The notes under the pieces: generated by a model
Databases searched by the model: none
What the model saw: the letters and a program-made list of their open reading frames with translations, nothing else
What the model was told of the DNA's origin: nothing
Shown: positions 1 through 7,919 of the stretch, piece by piece
Position numbering within the stretch: the stretch's first letter is position 1
Layout: each line of letters starts with the position of its first letter
Program-made: the position numbers and the translations under genes
NCBI GenBank assembly: GCA_021162485.1
Contig: JAGGYP010000061.1
Location: forward strand, 1 to 18,318
Source: Thermoplasmata archaeon
GTDB taxonomy: Archaea > Thermoplasmatota > E2 > DHVEG-1 > B8-G13
Length of the DNA stretch: 18,318 nt
Direction: 5' to 3'

Positions 1-43
1 AGAACACTATTTAATAGAAAAAACATTTTTGTTAATATTAGAA
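1..43 (-). terminator. possible transcription end downstream of the saccharopine dehydrogenase-like gene
   Basis: On the minus strand, just after the stop codon at 44, the sequence has a weak AACA/TGTT inverted repeat around an A-run, followed by a T-rich tract (about 16-27). Archaeal transcription often ends in T-rich DNA, so a terminator is plausible. The stem is only 4 bp and no gene is seen in this stretch. Confidence 0.25.
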
Positions 44-1198
44 TCATCTGACTTTAGTTATTTTTCTATTAACAGCTATGCCACGTTTTTTTAATTCATT
101 AAACATAATATCTGGTGGCACAACCTTTTCCGGGGTTAAAACACCTTTATCCATAATATCTTCTCTTTCTATCATTTGAGCAATTATAGATGTTGAGTAC
201 CCTGTTGTACGCATCATTGCTGTTATCTTGTTTTTCTCATCATAATAATCAATCATCTCATACTCCATCTTGTATTTCTCCTCATTTACTTCTCCCTTGC
301 TTAAAACCTTGAGTAAAACAACATCTGGCTCATTTTTAGGCAAACTTTTAAGTAAAATCTTTGCTAAAAAATCCACTGGTGCGATAGGTCTACCATTCAC
401 ATCTATCTTTTCTTTTTTGGTTAATCCTAGATCTACAAGTAGTTTAAATTTTTCACAATGCCCTGGATACCTAATTGTTTTATAATCCAGGTAACCTATT
501 CTATCTTTATAGGTGTATGGGAGTGTTGAACATCCCCCAGAGGTGAGAAAAGCTTCCATCTTTCCAAAAGGTTCAGGAAACTCTACTGTTTCGATTTCTG
601 TTAATGATTTTTTTCTTTTAACCTCACCATGATCAAGAACTACTGCATCCTCGACATATTCATTTATCAACCCATATGGTGAAAAAACAATTTGATAGTT
701 TAAAGGTGGTTTTGGATAAAGAGGTAAACCTCCAACCCTTATTTTCACATAATCGATATATTCCATCCTATCTACAATATCCCTAGTTATAATAGATGTT
801 AAACCCGGTGCAAGACCACAATCAGGTATAACTAATACATTTCTCTTTCTAGCTTCTTTATCCAAAGAGATTTCTTTTTTAACAACATCATTGTTTCCCC
901 CCAAATCTAGAAAATGGGTTTTTGTTTCTATAGCATTTTTAGCAAGCATATAATTAAACATATATGGAAGAGCTGATACGGCTATATCCTGTTCTCTGAG
1001 AAGTTCTCTAACCTTTTTACTTTTTGCTACATCGAGAACCACCGGGTTTATGCTTTTGTCTTTGATAAAATTATTGACGCTGCTAATTGCATGTGTATCC
1101 TTGTCTGCAATGGTGATAGTATCAAAATCTGAGCAGCAGGATAGATCATAGGCTATTGCTTTTCCCATCATCCCAGCACCAAATATTAGAATATTCAT
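44..1198 (-). CDS. saccharopine dehydrogenase-family oxidoreductase (lysine 6-dehydrogenase-like)
   Basis: A 384-residue NAD(P)-dependent oxidoreductase, probably cytosolic. Residues 1-30 form a Rossmann nucleotide-binding start with GAGMMG at 7-12. The middle carries the family signature LDLGG, then a run like VIPDCGLAPG before the C-terminal catalytic domain. The length matches lysine 6-dehydrogenases and stand-alone saccharopine reductase-like proteins of thermophiles (about 360-390 residues). The substrate is therefore probably an amino acid such as lysine, or saccharopine, but this cannot be settled from sequence alone. The start codon follows a GGAAAGGTG Shine-Dalgarno on the minus strand at about 1202-1210. 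A TATA-like AATATAATT lies near 1251-1260. Both support this start. The gene stands alone, downstream of and parallel to the C25 protease gene, which fits an amino-acid-degrading context. Confidence 0.82.
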   Translation of the reverse strand: MNILIFGAGMMGKAIAYDLSCCSDFDTITIADKDTHAISSVNNFIKDKSINPVVLDVAKSKKVRELLREQDIAVSALPYMFNYMLAKNAIETKTHFLDLGGNNDVVKKEISLDKEARKRNVLVIPDCGLAPGLTSIITRDIVDRMEYIDYVKIRVGGLPLYPKPPLNYQIVFSPYGLINEYVEDAVVLDHGEVKRKKSLTEIETVEFPEPFGKMEAFLTSGGCSTLPYTYKDRIGYLDYKTIRYPGHCEKFKLLVDLGLTKKEKIDVNGRPIAPVDFLAKILLKSLPKNEPDVVLLKVLSKGEVNEEKYKMEYEMIDYYDEKNKITAMMRTTGYSTSIIAQMIEREDIMDKGVLTPEKVVPPDIMFNELKKRGIAVNRKITKVR

Positions 1199-1261
1199 CT
1201 ACACCTTTCCCTCATATATTTTTGAAGTAGAATTCTAAGTTAATTTCAATAATTATATTAA

Positions 1262-1288
1262 AAAATAAAAAAAAGAGAGATAGTCTCT
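1262..1288 (-). terminator. hairpin plus T-tract after the first C25 protease gene
   Basis: Read on the minus strand, 15 bases past the protease stop codon, there is a 5-bp stem AGAGA/TCTCT with a 3-base loop (1276-1288). It is followed at once by a T-run broken by a single A (about 1262-1274). This resembles an intrinsic terminator and would separate the protease transcript from the downstream dehydrogenase, whose own TATA-like box lies next to it. Confidence 0.5.
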
Positions 1289-1303
1289 AGGTTTTTACAC
1301 TAT

Positions 1304-3199
1304 CTATTCGTATCCGCCGATTTTAAGCGTTGGATCTCCCAGGAGAACCCATTCTTCAACTGTTTTTCTATCAATCTGGTCCTTATTGCATGGGAAGGTG
1401 TTAACATAGTCTGTTACCGTCTGACCCCATGTTTCACCTAGTATTTCTTTACCCTGCTCACCGTATACTTGGAAGAAATGAGATTCTATCCATCCACCCA
1501 AACCTTCTATACAGTCTGGTATGTCATTGTCATTATAATCTCCAATGAGACCATAACCCAACCCTGTATTACCAATTGTGGCTATTGATCCTCCCCTGAG
1601 ATTTCTGGTTAGCCACCAGCTCCAGCATTCAGGTGTTGGCCCATATGTCCACTCATTTTTTAACCAGTCAAAGGTGCTAACGTTGAACTCGCTGTTGTGA
1701 CATCCACCTACTATGCAAACCGGTAGTTTTTCTCCATTGGAAAGTTTTGGCATGTCGTATACCATTAGACCATTTACCCACTCATGGCTTCCTGGTGCAT
1801 GTGATGCCCATGCTGTCGGACTACCATGACCTGCAAAATATAAGAAACCAGATCCTTGGCTTATAGTGTTGATTACATCATCGGGACCAGTGAATGTTCC
1901 TTCAGATGTATAGAGTTTTACAGCCTCAAACTTGTCAGATACGTATTGATATCCATGCCAAGTCTCTATTTCTCCCTCATAGTATTTTGTTGTCTCATAG
2001 TCATCTGGGAATGTATCACCTGCGACTAGTATTATTTTGTTAAACCAGCTGGGATCAGCCTTTTTGCTTTCATAGTTGATAATCTTGTCAACTATTATCT
2101 TAACTTCGAACTTGTTTCTACAGGCTAGTCTACCAACATACACATCTGGGTAGAGATCCAGTATGTCTTTTTTGAAAGATTTCCACTCTGCATATACGCC
2201 ATTGTCGTTTGAATCCCAATCGTCAAACACTGGTGTACCATCCTCATATTTGTAGATATCTGCAAAGTAGAGATCACTAACATATCCTCCCTCTGCGGTA
2301 TCATCTAGATTAGAATACCTCACTGGGATATACCACAGTCTATCATTCTCATGACCTGGTCCTGCCATTCCCCAGTCTCCAAATAATAGAGATTTCTTAC
2401 CACCCACTAGTAGTACATACTTTATGTTCCATTCTTCTATAGCCTGCTTGATATAGTATTTTAGTTTCTCTGCACCATCTCTTCCTGTTGTGCTAGAATA
2501 TACATCCTCAATTGTAACTAATTTAGTCCTGATACCAAGATTTTCCTTGTGATCCACTAGTCTCTGTAGCTCAGTTGTGAATTTAGAAGGAGCAACTATT
2601 AGTAGATCATACTCATCTGGGAAAGTAATGGGTTTCTTTGAAGGTACAGATGTTATTTTTATGGATATTTCCTCGGCATAATACAACATGTTTTCAGAAG
2701 GAGAATATCTCAATGGGTTTGTTGCTATGGTAAGGTAGAATACTCTGTCCTTGCCATCTAATCCACATCCAATACGATATGTGTACCATGTATCTGGATA
2801 AAGCATGTTGCTTTCATATGTTTCCTTGTTCAGAGTAACTGTTTGCTTAGTTGCTTTTATGGTAGCTCTCTGAACCGGTTGAGGAGCGGGAACAATCTTG
2901 CTGGATAATTCTACTTTTTTAACCTTTGTTGGTGTGCATTCTACACTGGTTATTTTTGTTCCTATTGGGAATTTAAATGTTTTGACATATGTTGGTAGAA
3001 GTGGTTTCCCTGGTTCTCTTATCCAAGAGTTTGCCTCTTTTAGATCAACTGCAACAAAGGAGTCTATTTCTTTGATATTAGGTATCGAAAACCTTACTTT
3101 TTCTATTTTTTCTATTTTGTTCTCTTTTGCAATAGCAACAGCCCCAAAAATGCTGCCTAATAATATTCCTATTGCCAACATCACTAAAATTTTTTTCAT
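1304..3199 (-). CDS. secreted C25 (gingipain-like) cysteine protease, copy 1
   Basis: A 631-residue exported cysteine endopeptidase of the caspase-like clan CD. Residues 1-24 are a signal peptide (MKK, hydrophobic core, AIAKE). Residues about 25-190 look like the C25 pro-region, with KPLLPTYVKT near 65-74. The peptidase domain starts near 196 with EYDLLIVAPSKF. The catalytic dyad is His458 in FAGHG and Cys500 in VGGCHN, both intact. An acidic loop DSNDNG at 329-334 could bind calcium. The protein ends in GDPTLKIGGYE, as many family members do, with no membrane anchor or visible sorting domain, so it is probably released. The start is supported by GGAGG at 3209-3213, 9 bases before the ATG. 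It is a paralogue of the protease at 9871-11685. The expected role is external protein breakdown; cleavage specificity cannot be read from sequence. Confidence 0.9.
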   Translation of the reverse strand: MKKILVMLAIGILLGSIFGAVAIAKENKIEKIEKVRFSIPNIKEIDSFVAVDLKEANSWIREPGKPLLPTYVKTFKFPIGTKITSVECTPTKVKKVELSSKIVPAPQPVQRATIKATKQTVTLNKETYESNMLYPDTWYTYRIGCGLDGKDRVFYLTIATNPLRYSPSENMLYYAEEISIKITSVPSKKPITFPDEYDLLIVAPSKFTTELQRLVDHKENLGIRTKLVTIEDVYSSTTGRDGAEKLKYYIKQAIEEWNIKYVLLVGGKKSLLFGDWGMAGPGHENDRLWYIPVRYSNLDDTAEGGYVSDLYFADIYKYEDGTPVFDDWDSNDNGVYAEWKSFKKDILDLYPDVYVGRLACRNKFEVKIIVDKIINYESKKADPSWFNKIILVAGDTFPDDYETTKYYEGEIETWHGYQYVSDKFEAVKLYTSEGTFTGPDDVINTISQGSGFLYFAGHGSPTAWASHAPGSHEWVNGLMVYDMPKLSNGEKLPVCIVGGCHNSEFNVSTFDWLKNEWTYGPTPECWSWWLTRNLRGGSIATIGNTGLGYGLIGDYNDNDIPDCIEGLGGWIESHFFQVYGEQGKEILGETWGQTVTDYVNTFPCNKDQIDRKTVEEWVLLGDPTLKIGGYE

Positions 3200-3344
3200 A
3201 GTTTATTGCCTCCATTTGGTACTAATGCTCATATATTATTTAAATTTTATGTATAACCCTATATTATATTATTTTTTAATTATATAAATAAATTTTAGAT
3301 TTTCTAAAAATTAATCAACAAATAGTGTATATACTACATGAAAA
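3200..3344. promoter_or_regulatory. divergent promoter region, C25 protease / NAD kinase-like gene
   Basis: This 145-bp AT-rich spacer separates two divergent genes. A TATA-like TTATATAAAT at about 3279-3288 could serve the plus-strand gene and would leave a leader of about 35 bases without a clear Shine-Dalgarno. For the minus-strand protease, the AT-rich stretch at about 3231-3250 is the likely TATA region, and GGAGG (3209-3213) is its ribosome-binding site. No operator-like symmetry stands out. Confidence 0.4.
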
Positions 3345-4490
3345 ATGTATCGACCTAAAAAAATAGGTTTTATAGTAAACCCTATTGCAGGAATGGGTGG
3401 ACGAGTAGGTCTTAAGGGTACTGATAATGTTGTAGATAAGGCTATAGAACTTGGTGCGAAACCTATTGCACCTCAGAGGGCGCTAGATGCTTTAATTAAA
3501 ATTAAAAATCTAAACCATGACAAGATAAAATGGTACACTGTTGAAGGTCTCATGGGGGAGAGTATTCTAAGACAAAGTAGTTTTAGAGATTTTGACATCG
3601 TTTATACTCCTAAAAATCCTGATAAAACATCTGCTCGAGATACCAAGATGGCATGTGAGAAAATGTTGGAAACAGGAGTGGATCTGATACTATTTTGCGG
3701 TGGAGACGGCACTGCAAGAGACATATATGAGGTTGTTGACAAAAAAACACCTATGTTGGGTATACCTGCTGGAGTAAAAATGCATTCTGGTGTATTTGCA
3801 ATAAACCCTGATGCAGCTGCAAAGATATTGAAAAGATATTTAGATAATGAGCTGAGGATAGGAGAAGTGGAGTTACTTGATTTGGATGAAGAGAAATATA
3901 GAAATGGTGTATGGGAGATAAAATTGTATGGAACCGGTCTTGGATTAATAGAACCAACGTATATTCAATCTGGTAAAGCGGTGTTTCATGAGGTTACAGA
4001 TGAAGAGATAAAAGATGAAATAGCAGAATATATAATCGAGGAAATGAAAAAAGACACCGATAGTTTATACATACTAGGCTCTGGTAGCACTCTGTATCAT
4101 ATAGGCAAGAAAATTGGAGTGGATAAAACCCTTCTAGGCATAGATGCTGTATATAGTATGAGACAAGTTGGCAAGGATTTAAATGAGAAACAACTCCTTG
4201 AATTGTTGAATGAGTATGAGAAAGCTAAACTTGTGATAAGTCCGATTGGAGCACAAGGGTTTATACTGGGTAGAGGAAATCAACAACTTAGCCCCAAAGT
4301 AATCAAAAAAATTGGGATTGAAAACATAATCGTGGTCGCAACACCCTCAAAGCTTGCATCAACACCAATTTTAAGAGTGGATACAGGGGATAAAAAACTA
4401 GATGAACTATTTGTAAAAAGAGGATATATGATAGTAGTGATAGGATATAGACTTATGAAAGTAGTAAAATTCCAGAGAGAAGCTACATAA
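3345..4490 (+). CDS. ATP-NAD kinase family protein (COG3199/AcoX-like)
   Basis: A 381-residue cytosolic protein of the NAD/diacylglycerol-kinase fold. It has the N-terminal VNPIAGMGG motif at 11-19, the family signature GGDGTARD at 119-126, and PAGVKMHSGVFAINP at 141-155. The GGDGT motif binds the phosphate donor and is diagnostic of the superfamily. Length and motif spacing match the longer archaeal/AcoX branch (COG3199), not the short classical NAD kinases of about 270 residues. It probably phosphorylates NAD or a related molecule; the true substrate of this branch is uncertain. No good Shine-Dalgarno precedes ATG 3345. An ATG 7 bases upstream is out of frame. The stop lies 3 bases from the end of the convergent threonine dehydrogenase gene. 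Confidence 0.8.
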   Translation: MYRPKKIGFIVNPIAGMGGRVGLKGTDNVVDKAIELGAKPIAPQRALDALIKIKNLNHDKIKWYTVEGLMGESILRQSSFRDFDIVYTPKNPDKTSARDTKMACEKMLETGVDLILFCGGDGTARDIYEVVDKKTPMLGIPAGVKMHSGVFAINPDAAAKILKRYLDNELRIGEVELLDLDEEKYRNGVWEIKLYGTGLGLIEPTYIQSGKAVFHEVTDEEIKDEIAEYIIEEMKKDTDSLYILGSGSTLYHIGKKIGVDKTLLGIDAVYSMRQVGKDLNEKQLLELLNEYEKAKLVISPIGAQGFILGRGNQQLSPKVIKKIGIENIIVVATPSKLASTPILRVDTGDKKLDELFVKRGYMIVVIGYRLMKVVKFQREAT

Positions 4491-4493
4491 TAA

Positions 4494-5468
4494 TTATATA
4501 AGCCCTGCCTCGTGTTTTTTCTGTAATTTTTCTATCATATCCTTTACCATTTTCTCTAGATCATAATCTGGTTTCCATCCCCATTCTTCTCTTGCAGCAC
4601 TATCGTCTATGCTTTTTGGCCATGAGTCTGCTATTTTCTGTCTAAAATCCGGCTTGTATTCACAGACAAAATCTGGGATATGCTTTTTTATTTCATCTGC
4701 TAGTTCTTTTGCTGAAAAGCTCATCGCGGTTAGGTTAAAATCTGTGTGATGCTTTAATTTTGAAAAATCTGCCTCCATCAGCTGTATAGTTCCCTTTATG
4801 CAGTCTGGCATATATGTCATTGGTAATACTGTGTCTTCTCTAACAAAACAAGTGTATCTTTTATTCTTTATTGCTTCATAAAATATCTCTACTGCAAAAT
4901 CTGTTGTTCCTCCACCTGGTAGTGTTTCACTACTAATTATACCTGGATACCTTATACCTCTTACATCAACATTGAATTTTCTAACATAGTATTCCCCTAA
5001 AAGTTCTCCAGCAACCTTGGTTATACCATACATGGTTCTTGGTTTGAGTATTGTATCCTGTGGCGTGTTTTCCTTTGGTGTCTCGGGACCAAAAACAGCG
5101 ATAGAACTTGGATGAAATACTCTTAGATTATGCTCCCTGGCTATCTCAAGTATATTATACAAACCATTTATATTAACATCCCAACACAATAAAGGTTTTT
5201 CCTCTCCAGTAGCAGAAAGTATAGCCGCCATATGATAAATAGTATCTATACCATACTCTCTCACTACCTTCTCTATACTCTCCCTGTCTCTAACATCTAT
5301 AGTTTCATATGGTCCTGTTGATAATAATTTTTCACTTGGTTTCCTCCTGTGTCCCGCTGCTACAACATTATTGTTTCCATATTTCTCACGAAGTGCAATT
5401 GTTAGCTCAGATCCTATTTGACCTGTAGCACCGGTGACAAGTATTTTGTTCATCTCACTTTTCGCCAT
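4494..5468 (-). CDS. L-threonine 3-dehydrogenase, SDR (NAD-epimerase-like) type
   Basis: A 324-residue NAD-dependent enzyme expected to oxidise L-threonine to 2-amino-3-oxobutyrate. It has the extended-SDR pattern: GATGQIG at 13-19 for NAD, a PSSIAVFG catalytic-serine segment near 120-127, and Tyr147/Lys151 in MYGITK. The PGGGTTDFA stretch and the overall layout match the SDR-type threonine dehydrogenases known from Thermoplasma and some bacteria, not the zinc type. The gene beside it encodes the next enzyme of the pathway, which strongly supports the call. The chosen start (MAKSEMNK) has AGGGGGAT just upstream. An ATG at 5495 would add 9 residues and lies about 25 bp from a TATA-like AATTAATAAATAC (5515-5527), so a longer leaderless form remains possible. 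Confidence 0.88.
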   Translation of the reverse strand: MAKSEMNKILVTGATGQIGSELTIALREKYGNNNVVAAGHRRKPSEKLLSTGPYETIDVRDRESIEKVVREYGIDTIYHMAAILSATGEEKPLLCWDVNINGLYNILEIAREHNLRVFHPSSIAVFGPETPKENTPQDTILKPRTMYGITKVAGELLGEYYVRKFNVDVRGIRYPGIISSETLPGGGTTDFAVEIFYEAIKNKRYTCFVREDTVLPMTYMPDCIKGTIQLMEADFSKLKHHTDFNLTAMSFSAKELADEIKKHIPDFVCEYKPDFRQKIADSWPKSIDDSAAREEWGWKPDYDLEKMVKDMIEKLQKKHEAGLI

Positions 5469-5623
5469 TTTTATCCCCCTAAATAAGGATTTCAATTGTT
5501 GTTATCTCAACTTAGTATTTATTAATTCTGATTTTTTATTTTGCACAACCTTTTAATAATCTGTCTATTATTCTTTATTTACCTTTTCAAAACGGGGGAA
5601 ATTTAAAAATGGAGGAATATAAA
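5469..5623. promoter_or_regulatory. divergent promoter region of the threonine-degradation pair
   Basis: This spacer lies between two genes of one pathway that are read in opposite directions. The minus-strand gene has a TATA-like box at about 5515-5527 and the ribosome site AGGGGG at about 5473-5478. The plus-strand gene has a TATA-like TTTAATAAT at about 5550-5558, a G-run at 5594-5598 and GGAGG at 5611-5615. The two promoters are close enough to share one regulator, but I see no clear palindrome. Confidence 0.45.
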
Positions 5624-6805
5624 ATGAGAGAGATGACCGAGTTTCTGAGAAGAGAATATGAGGAAATGGAAAAGCAGGGGCTTACATGGACCATTAGAAG
5701 TTTAAATGGGCCTTCTCAACCACATGTGAAGGTGGAAGGGAAAGACTGTCTGATGCTTGCATCCAACAATTATCTCGACCTAGCAAATGATCCCAGGTTA
5801 AAGGAAGCTGCAATAAAAGCAATAGAAAAATATGGTGCCGGAGCTGGATCTGACTGGTCAATAGCTGGAACAATGGATATACACATAGAACTCTACAAAA
5901 AAATTGCGAAATTCAAAAACACAGAGGATGCTATAACCTTTCAGACAGGATTCGCGGCAAACTCTGGATTGATTCCGCAGCTCGCTGGTAAAGGTGATTT
6001 GCTTGTTTCAGATGAATTAAACCATGGCTCAATAATAGACGGTGTAAGGTTAACAAAAGCAGATAGAGCCGTATATCCTCATTCAGATATGGCAGCGTTA
6101 GAGAAGATACTAGAGGATGCTAATAAAAAAGATTACAGAAGAGTAATTATCCTAACAGATGGTGTTTTCAGTATGGATGGAGATATCGCAAAGATGAAAG
6201 AGATTTGTAAACTTGCAGATGAATACCAAGCACTGGTCTATGTTGATGATGCACATGGTGAAGGAGTGCTTGGAGATGGACATGGAATTGGGAAGCATTT
6301 TAACCTAGAAAAAGAAATACATTTTCAGATAGGAACATTCTCTAAAGCCTTTGGAAGTTTTGGCGGCATGCTAGCAGGTTCTAGAGATCTTATACTGTTT
6401 GCATATAACAAAGCAAGAACATGGCTGTTAAGTGCAGCATTTCCACCACATGTAGCTGCAGCAAACATTGCAGCACTTGATATAGTAGAAAAAGAGCCAG
6501 ACAGAGTAAAAAGACTATGGGATAACACAAAATATTTCAAAAAAGAAGTGGAAAGCATGGGATATGATACAGGAAATAGCGAAACACCAATAATTCCTCT
6601 AATCGTAGGCGAGAGTAAGAAGGCAAAACGACTAGCTGATAAGATGTACGATGAGGGAATATTTGCACTTGCAATAGTTTATCCAATGGTTGCAAGAGAT
6701 AAAGCTAGAATCAGGGTGCAAATGAATGCAGGTCATACAAAAGAAGATTTGGATTTTGCTTTAGAAAAACTTGAGAGAATAGGAAAAGAGCTAAAAATAA
6801 TTTAA
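5624..6805 (+). CDS. kbl: 2-amino-3-ketobutyrate CoA ligase / glycine C-acetyltransferase-like PLP enzyme
   Basis: A 393-residue PLP enzyme of the alpha-oxoamine synthase family, predicted to split 2-amino-3-oxobutyrate with CoA into glycine and acetyl-CoA. Family motifs, numbered from the upstream ATG at 5609 (subtract 5 for this start), are: the SDELNHGSIIDG substrate/PLP region (134-145), DGVFSMDGD (184-192), VDDAHGEGVLG (212-222) with the cofactor-binding Asp213 and His216, and the Schiff-base lysine Lys246 in TFSKAFGSFGG. The related biotin enzyme BioF shares these motifs, but the divergent threonine dehydrogenase favours Kbl. ATG 5624 has GGAGG 8 bases upstream. ATG 5609 also has a G-run 10 bases upstream and would add five residues. 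The stop codon overlaps the stop of the convergent isomerase gene. Confidence 0.87.
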   Translation: MREMTEFLRREYEEMEKQGLTWTIRSLNGPSQPHVKVEGKDCLMLASNNYLDLANDPRLKEAAIKAIEKYGAGAGSDWSIAGTMDIHIELYKKIAKFKNTEDAITFQTGFAANSGLIPQLAGKGDLLVSDELNHGSIIDGVRLTKADRAVYPHSDMAALEKILEDANKKDYRRVIILTDGVFSMDGDIAKMKEICKLADEYQALVYVDDAHGEGVLGDGHGIGKHFNLEKEIHFQIGTFSKAFGSFGGMLAGSRDLILFAYNKARTWLLSAAFPPHVAAANIAALDIVEKEPDRVKRLWDNTKYFKKEVESMGYDTGNSETPIIPLIVGESKKAKRLADKMYDEGIFALAIVYPMVARDKARIRVQMNAGHTKEDLDFALEKLERIGKELKII

Positions 6806-7848
6806 ACTTCTCTCAACTTTTCTTTTAATTTTGTAATTATTTCAACTGGTGTAGGATCTACATTTCTAAGTATTGCCAAGTAACAGCTTACAAAATCTCC
6901 TAAATATATTGTAGCAACTATTTTAGATAGCTCACTTTTACCAATAGATTCAATTTCTATAACCTCGGCAGCAACATTAGATAACAAATTTTTCAAGAAA
7001 TCCAGTCTTTTACTCATTGCAGATGTTTCCAAATCTCTATCGCGAAATAGGATACAAGCAAATCTCTTTGATGTTTCCTTATCATAAAACCAACCTACTA
7101 TATCATTATGATTGCATTCTGGTAAAACATCCTCCCTGGCAATAACCTTGCTATTCTCATTTAACTGGGTTCTCCATCTCTTTGCAACTGGAGAAAATAT
7201 GCCCCATCCATACAGTTGTGGTATTTTGCTATGCAATCTACTAGCTATTTGCTTTGCTAGATTTTCATTAGTTTTTACCTCCCTTCTATTTTTTTCCCTT
7301 AAAACACTTGTAGATTCTATCACGTCTTCAACTTCTTGCGATATATCTATCTCAAATATCTTGCCTAAAATTTTTAACACTGGAAGCAGTAGATAGGCCA
7401 AGGCAGCTCTCGGTTGAAAACCTGCCGGTACTTTAACATGATAAAAACTGTTTTCATTGCACAACTCTTCTAAGCTTCCGCCACTTGATATCCCTATTAT
7501 GGTTGATTTTTTCTTCAAAGCTTCTTTAAACATGTTTAAAGACTCTTCAGTATTTCCAGAATAGCTTATTATAAGAGCAAGGGTTTTTTCATCTACCCAA
7601 GCCGGCAGATTATAATCTTTATTTACATAAACAGGTGTTTTTATCTTGTTTTTGAAATACACTGAAGCTATATCGCCACATATACCAGATCCGCCCATTC
7701 CTCCTATTATAATGTTTTTAAAGTTTGATTCAATGTTTAAACCTCTAGCCAGAGATGCTGCTTCTCTTATTTGCTCTGGAAAACTTTCTACTACACCAAG
7801 CATATCTGAGGAGTCTATTCTCTTTATTAACTTTATATCATCTAACAT
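6802..7848 (-). CDS. bifunctional phosphoglucose/phosphomannose isomerase (SIS-domain)
   Basis: A 348-residue isomerase that would interconvert glucose-6-P or mannose-6-P with fructose-6-P in the cytosol. The family's SIS-domain motifs are all present: GGMGGSGICGD at 49-59, ISYSGNTEES at 94-103 for phosphate binding, FQPRAALAYL at 144-153, and LPECNHNDIVGW at 242-253 with the conserved Glu/His. The C-terminus VDPTPVEIITKLK is also typical. The length fits archaeal PGI/PMI proteins (about 300-350). I chose ATG 7848. A TATA box lies 24-33 bp upstream, no Shine-Dalgarno is present, and so the message is probably leaderless. An in-frame ATG at 7875 overlaps that TATA box and is unlikely to be used. 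It converges on the Kbl-like gene, sharing stop-codon bases. Confidence 0.88.
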   Translation of the reverse strand: MLDDIKLIKRIDSSDMLGVVESFPEQIREAASLARGLNIESNFKNIIIGGMGGSGICGDIASVYFKNKIKTPVYVNKDYNLPAWVDEKTLALIISYSGNTEESLNMFKEALKKKSTIIGISSGGSLEELCNENSFYHVKVPAGFQPRAALAYLLLPVLKILGKIFEIDISQEVEDVIESTSVLREKNRREVKTNENLAKQIASRLHSKIPQLYGWGIFSPVAKRWRTQLNENSKVIAREDVLPECNHNDIVGWFYDKETSKRFACILFRDRDLETSAMSKRLDFLKNLLSNVAAEVIEIESIGKSELSKIVATIYLGDFVSCYLAILRNVDPTPVEIITKLKEKLREV

Positions 7849-7919
7849 TGAGATAAATATAAGTAACAACGTCATTTATATGTTACGAAAAATAATACGG
7901 CTAGGAAAGGTGGTAAAAT
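7849..7919. promoter_or_regulatory. compact divergent promoter, isomerase / NUDIX operon
   Basis: On the minus strand CATATAAATG (7873-7882) fits a TATA box about 28 bp from the isomerase ATG at 7848, which implies a leaderless message. On the plus strand, AAAATAATA near 7889-7897 may be the NUDIX TATA element, and AAAGGTGG at about 7906-7913 is its ribosome-binding site. The two promoters share only about 70 bp, so the genes may be co-controlled. Confidence 0.45.

Noticed and set aside
2898..3287. A 129-codon plus-strand open frame across the start of the first C25 protease
   Set aside because: It is antisense to the signal peptide and pro-region of a well-supported gene, has no recognisable domain and no convincing ribosome site.
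5624..6805. Calling the PLP enzyme 8-amino-7-oxononanoate synthase (BioF)
   Set aside because: BioF shares the motifs, but there are no other biotin genes here and the divergent threonine dehydrogenase supplies the Kbl substrate.
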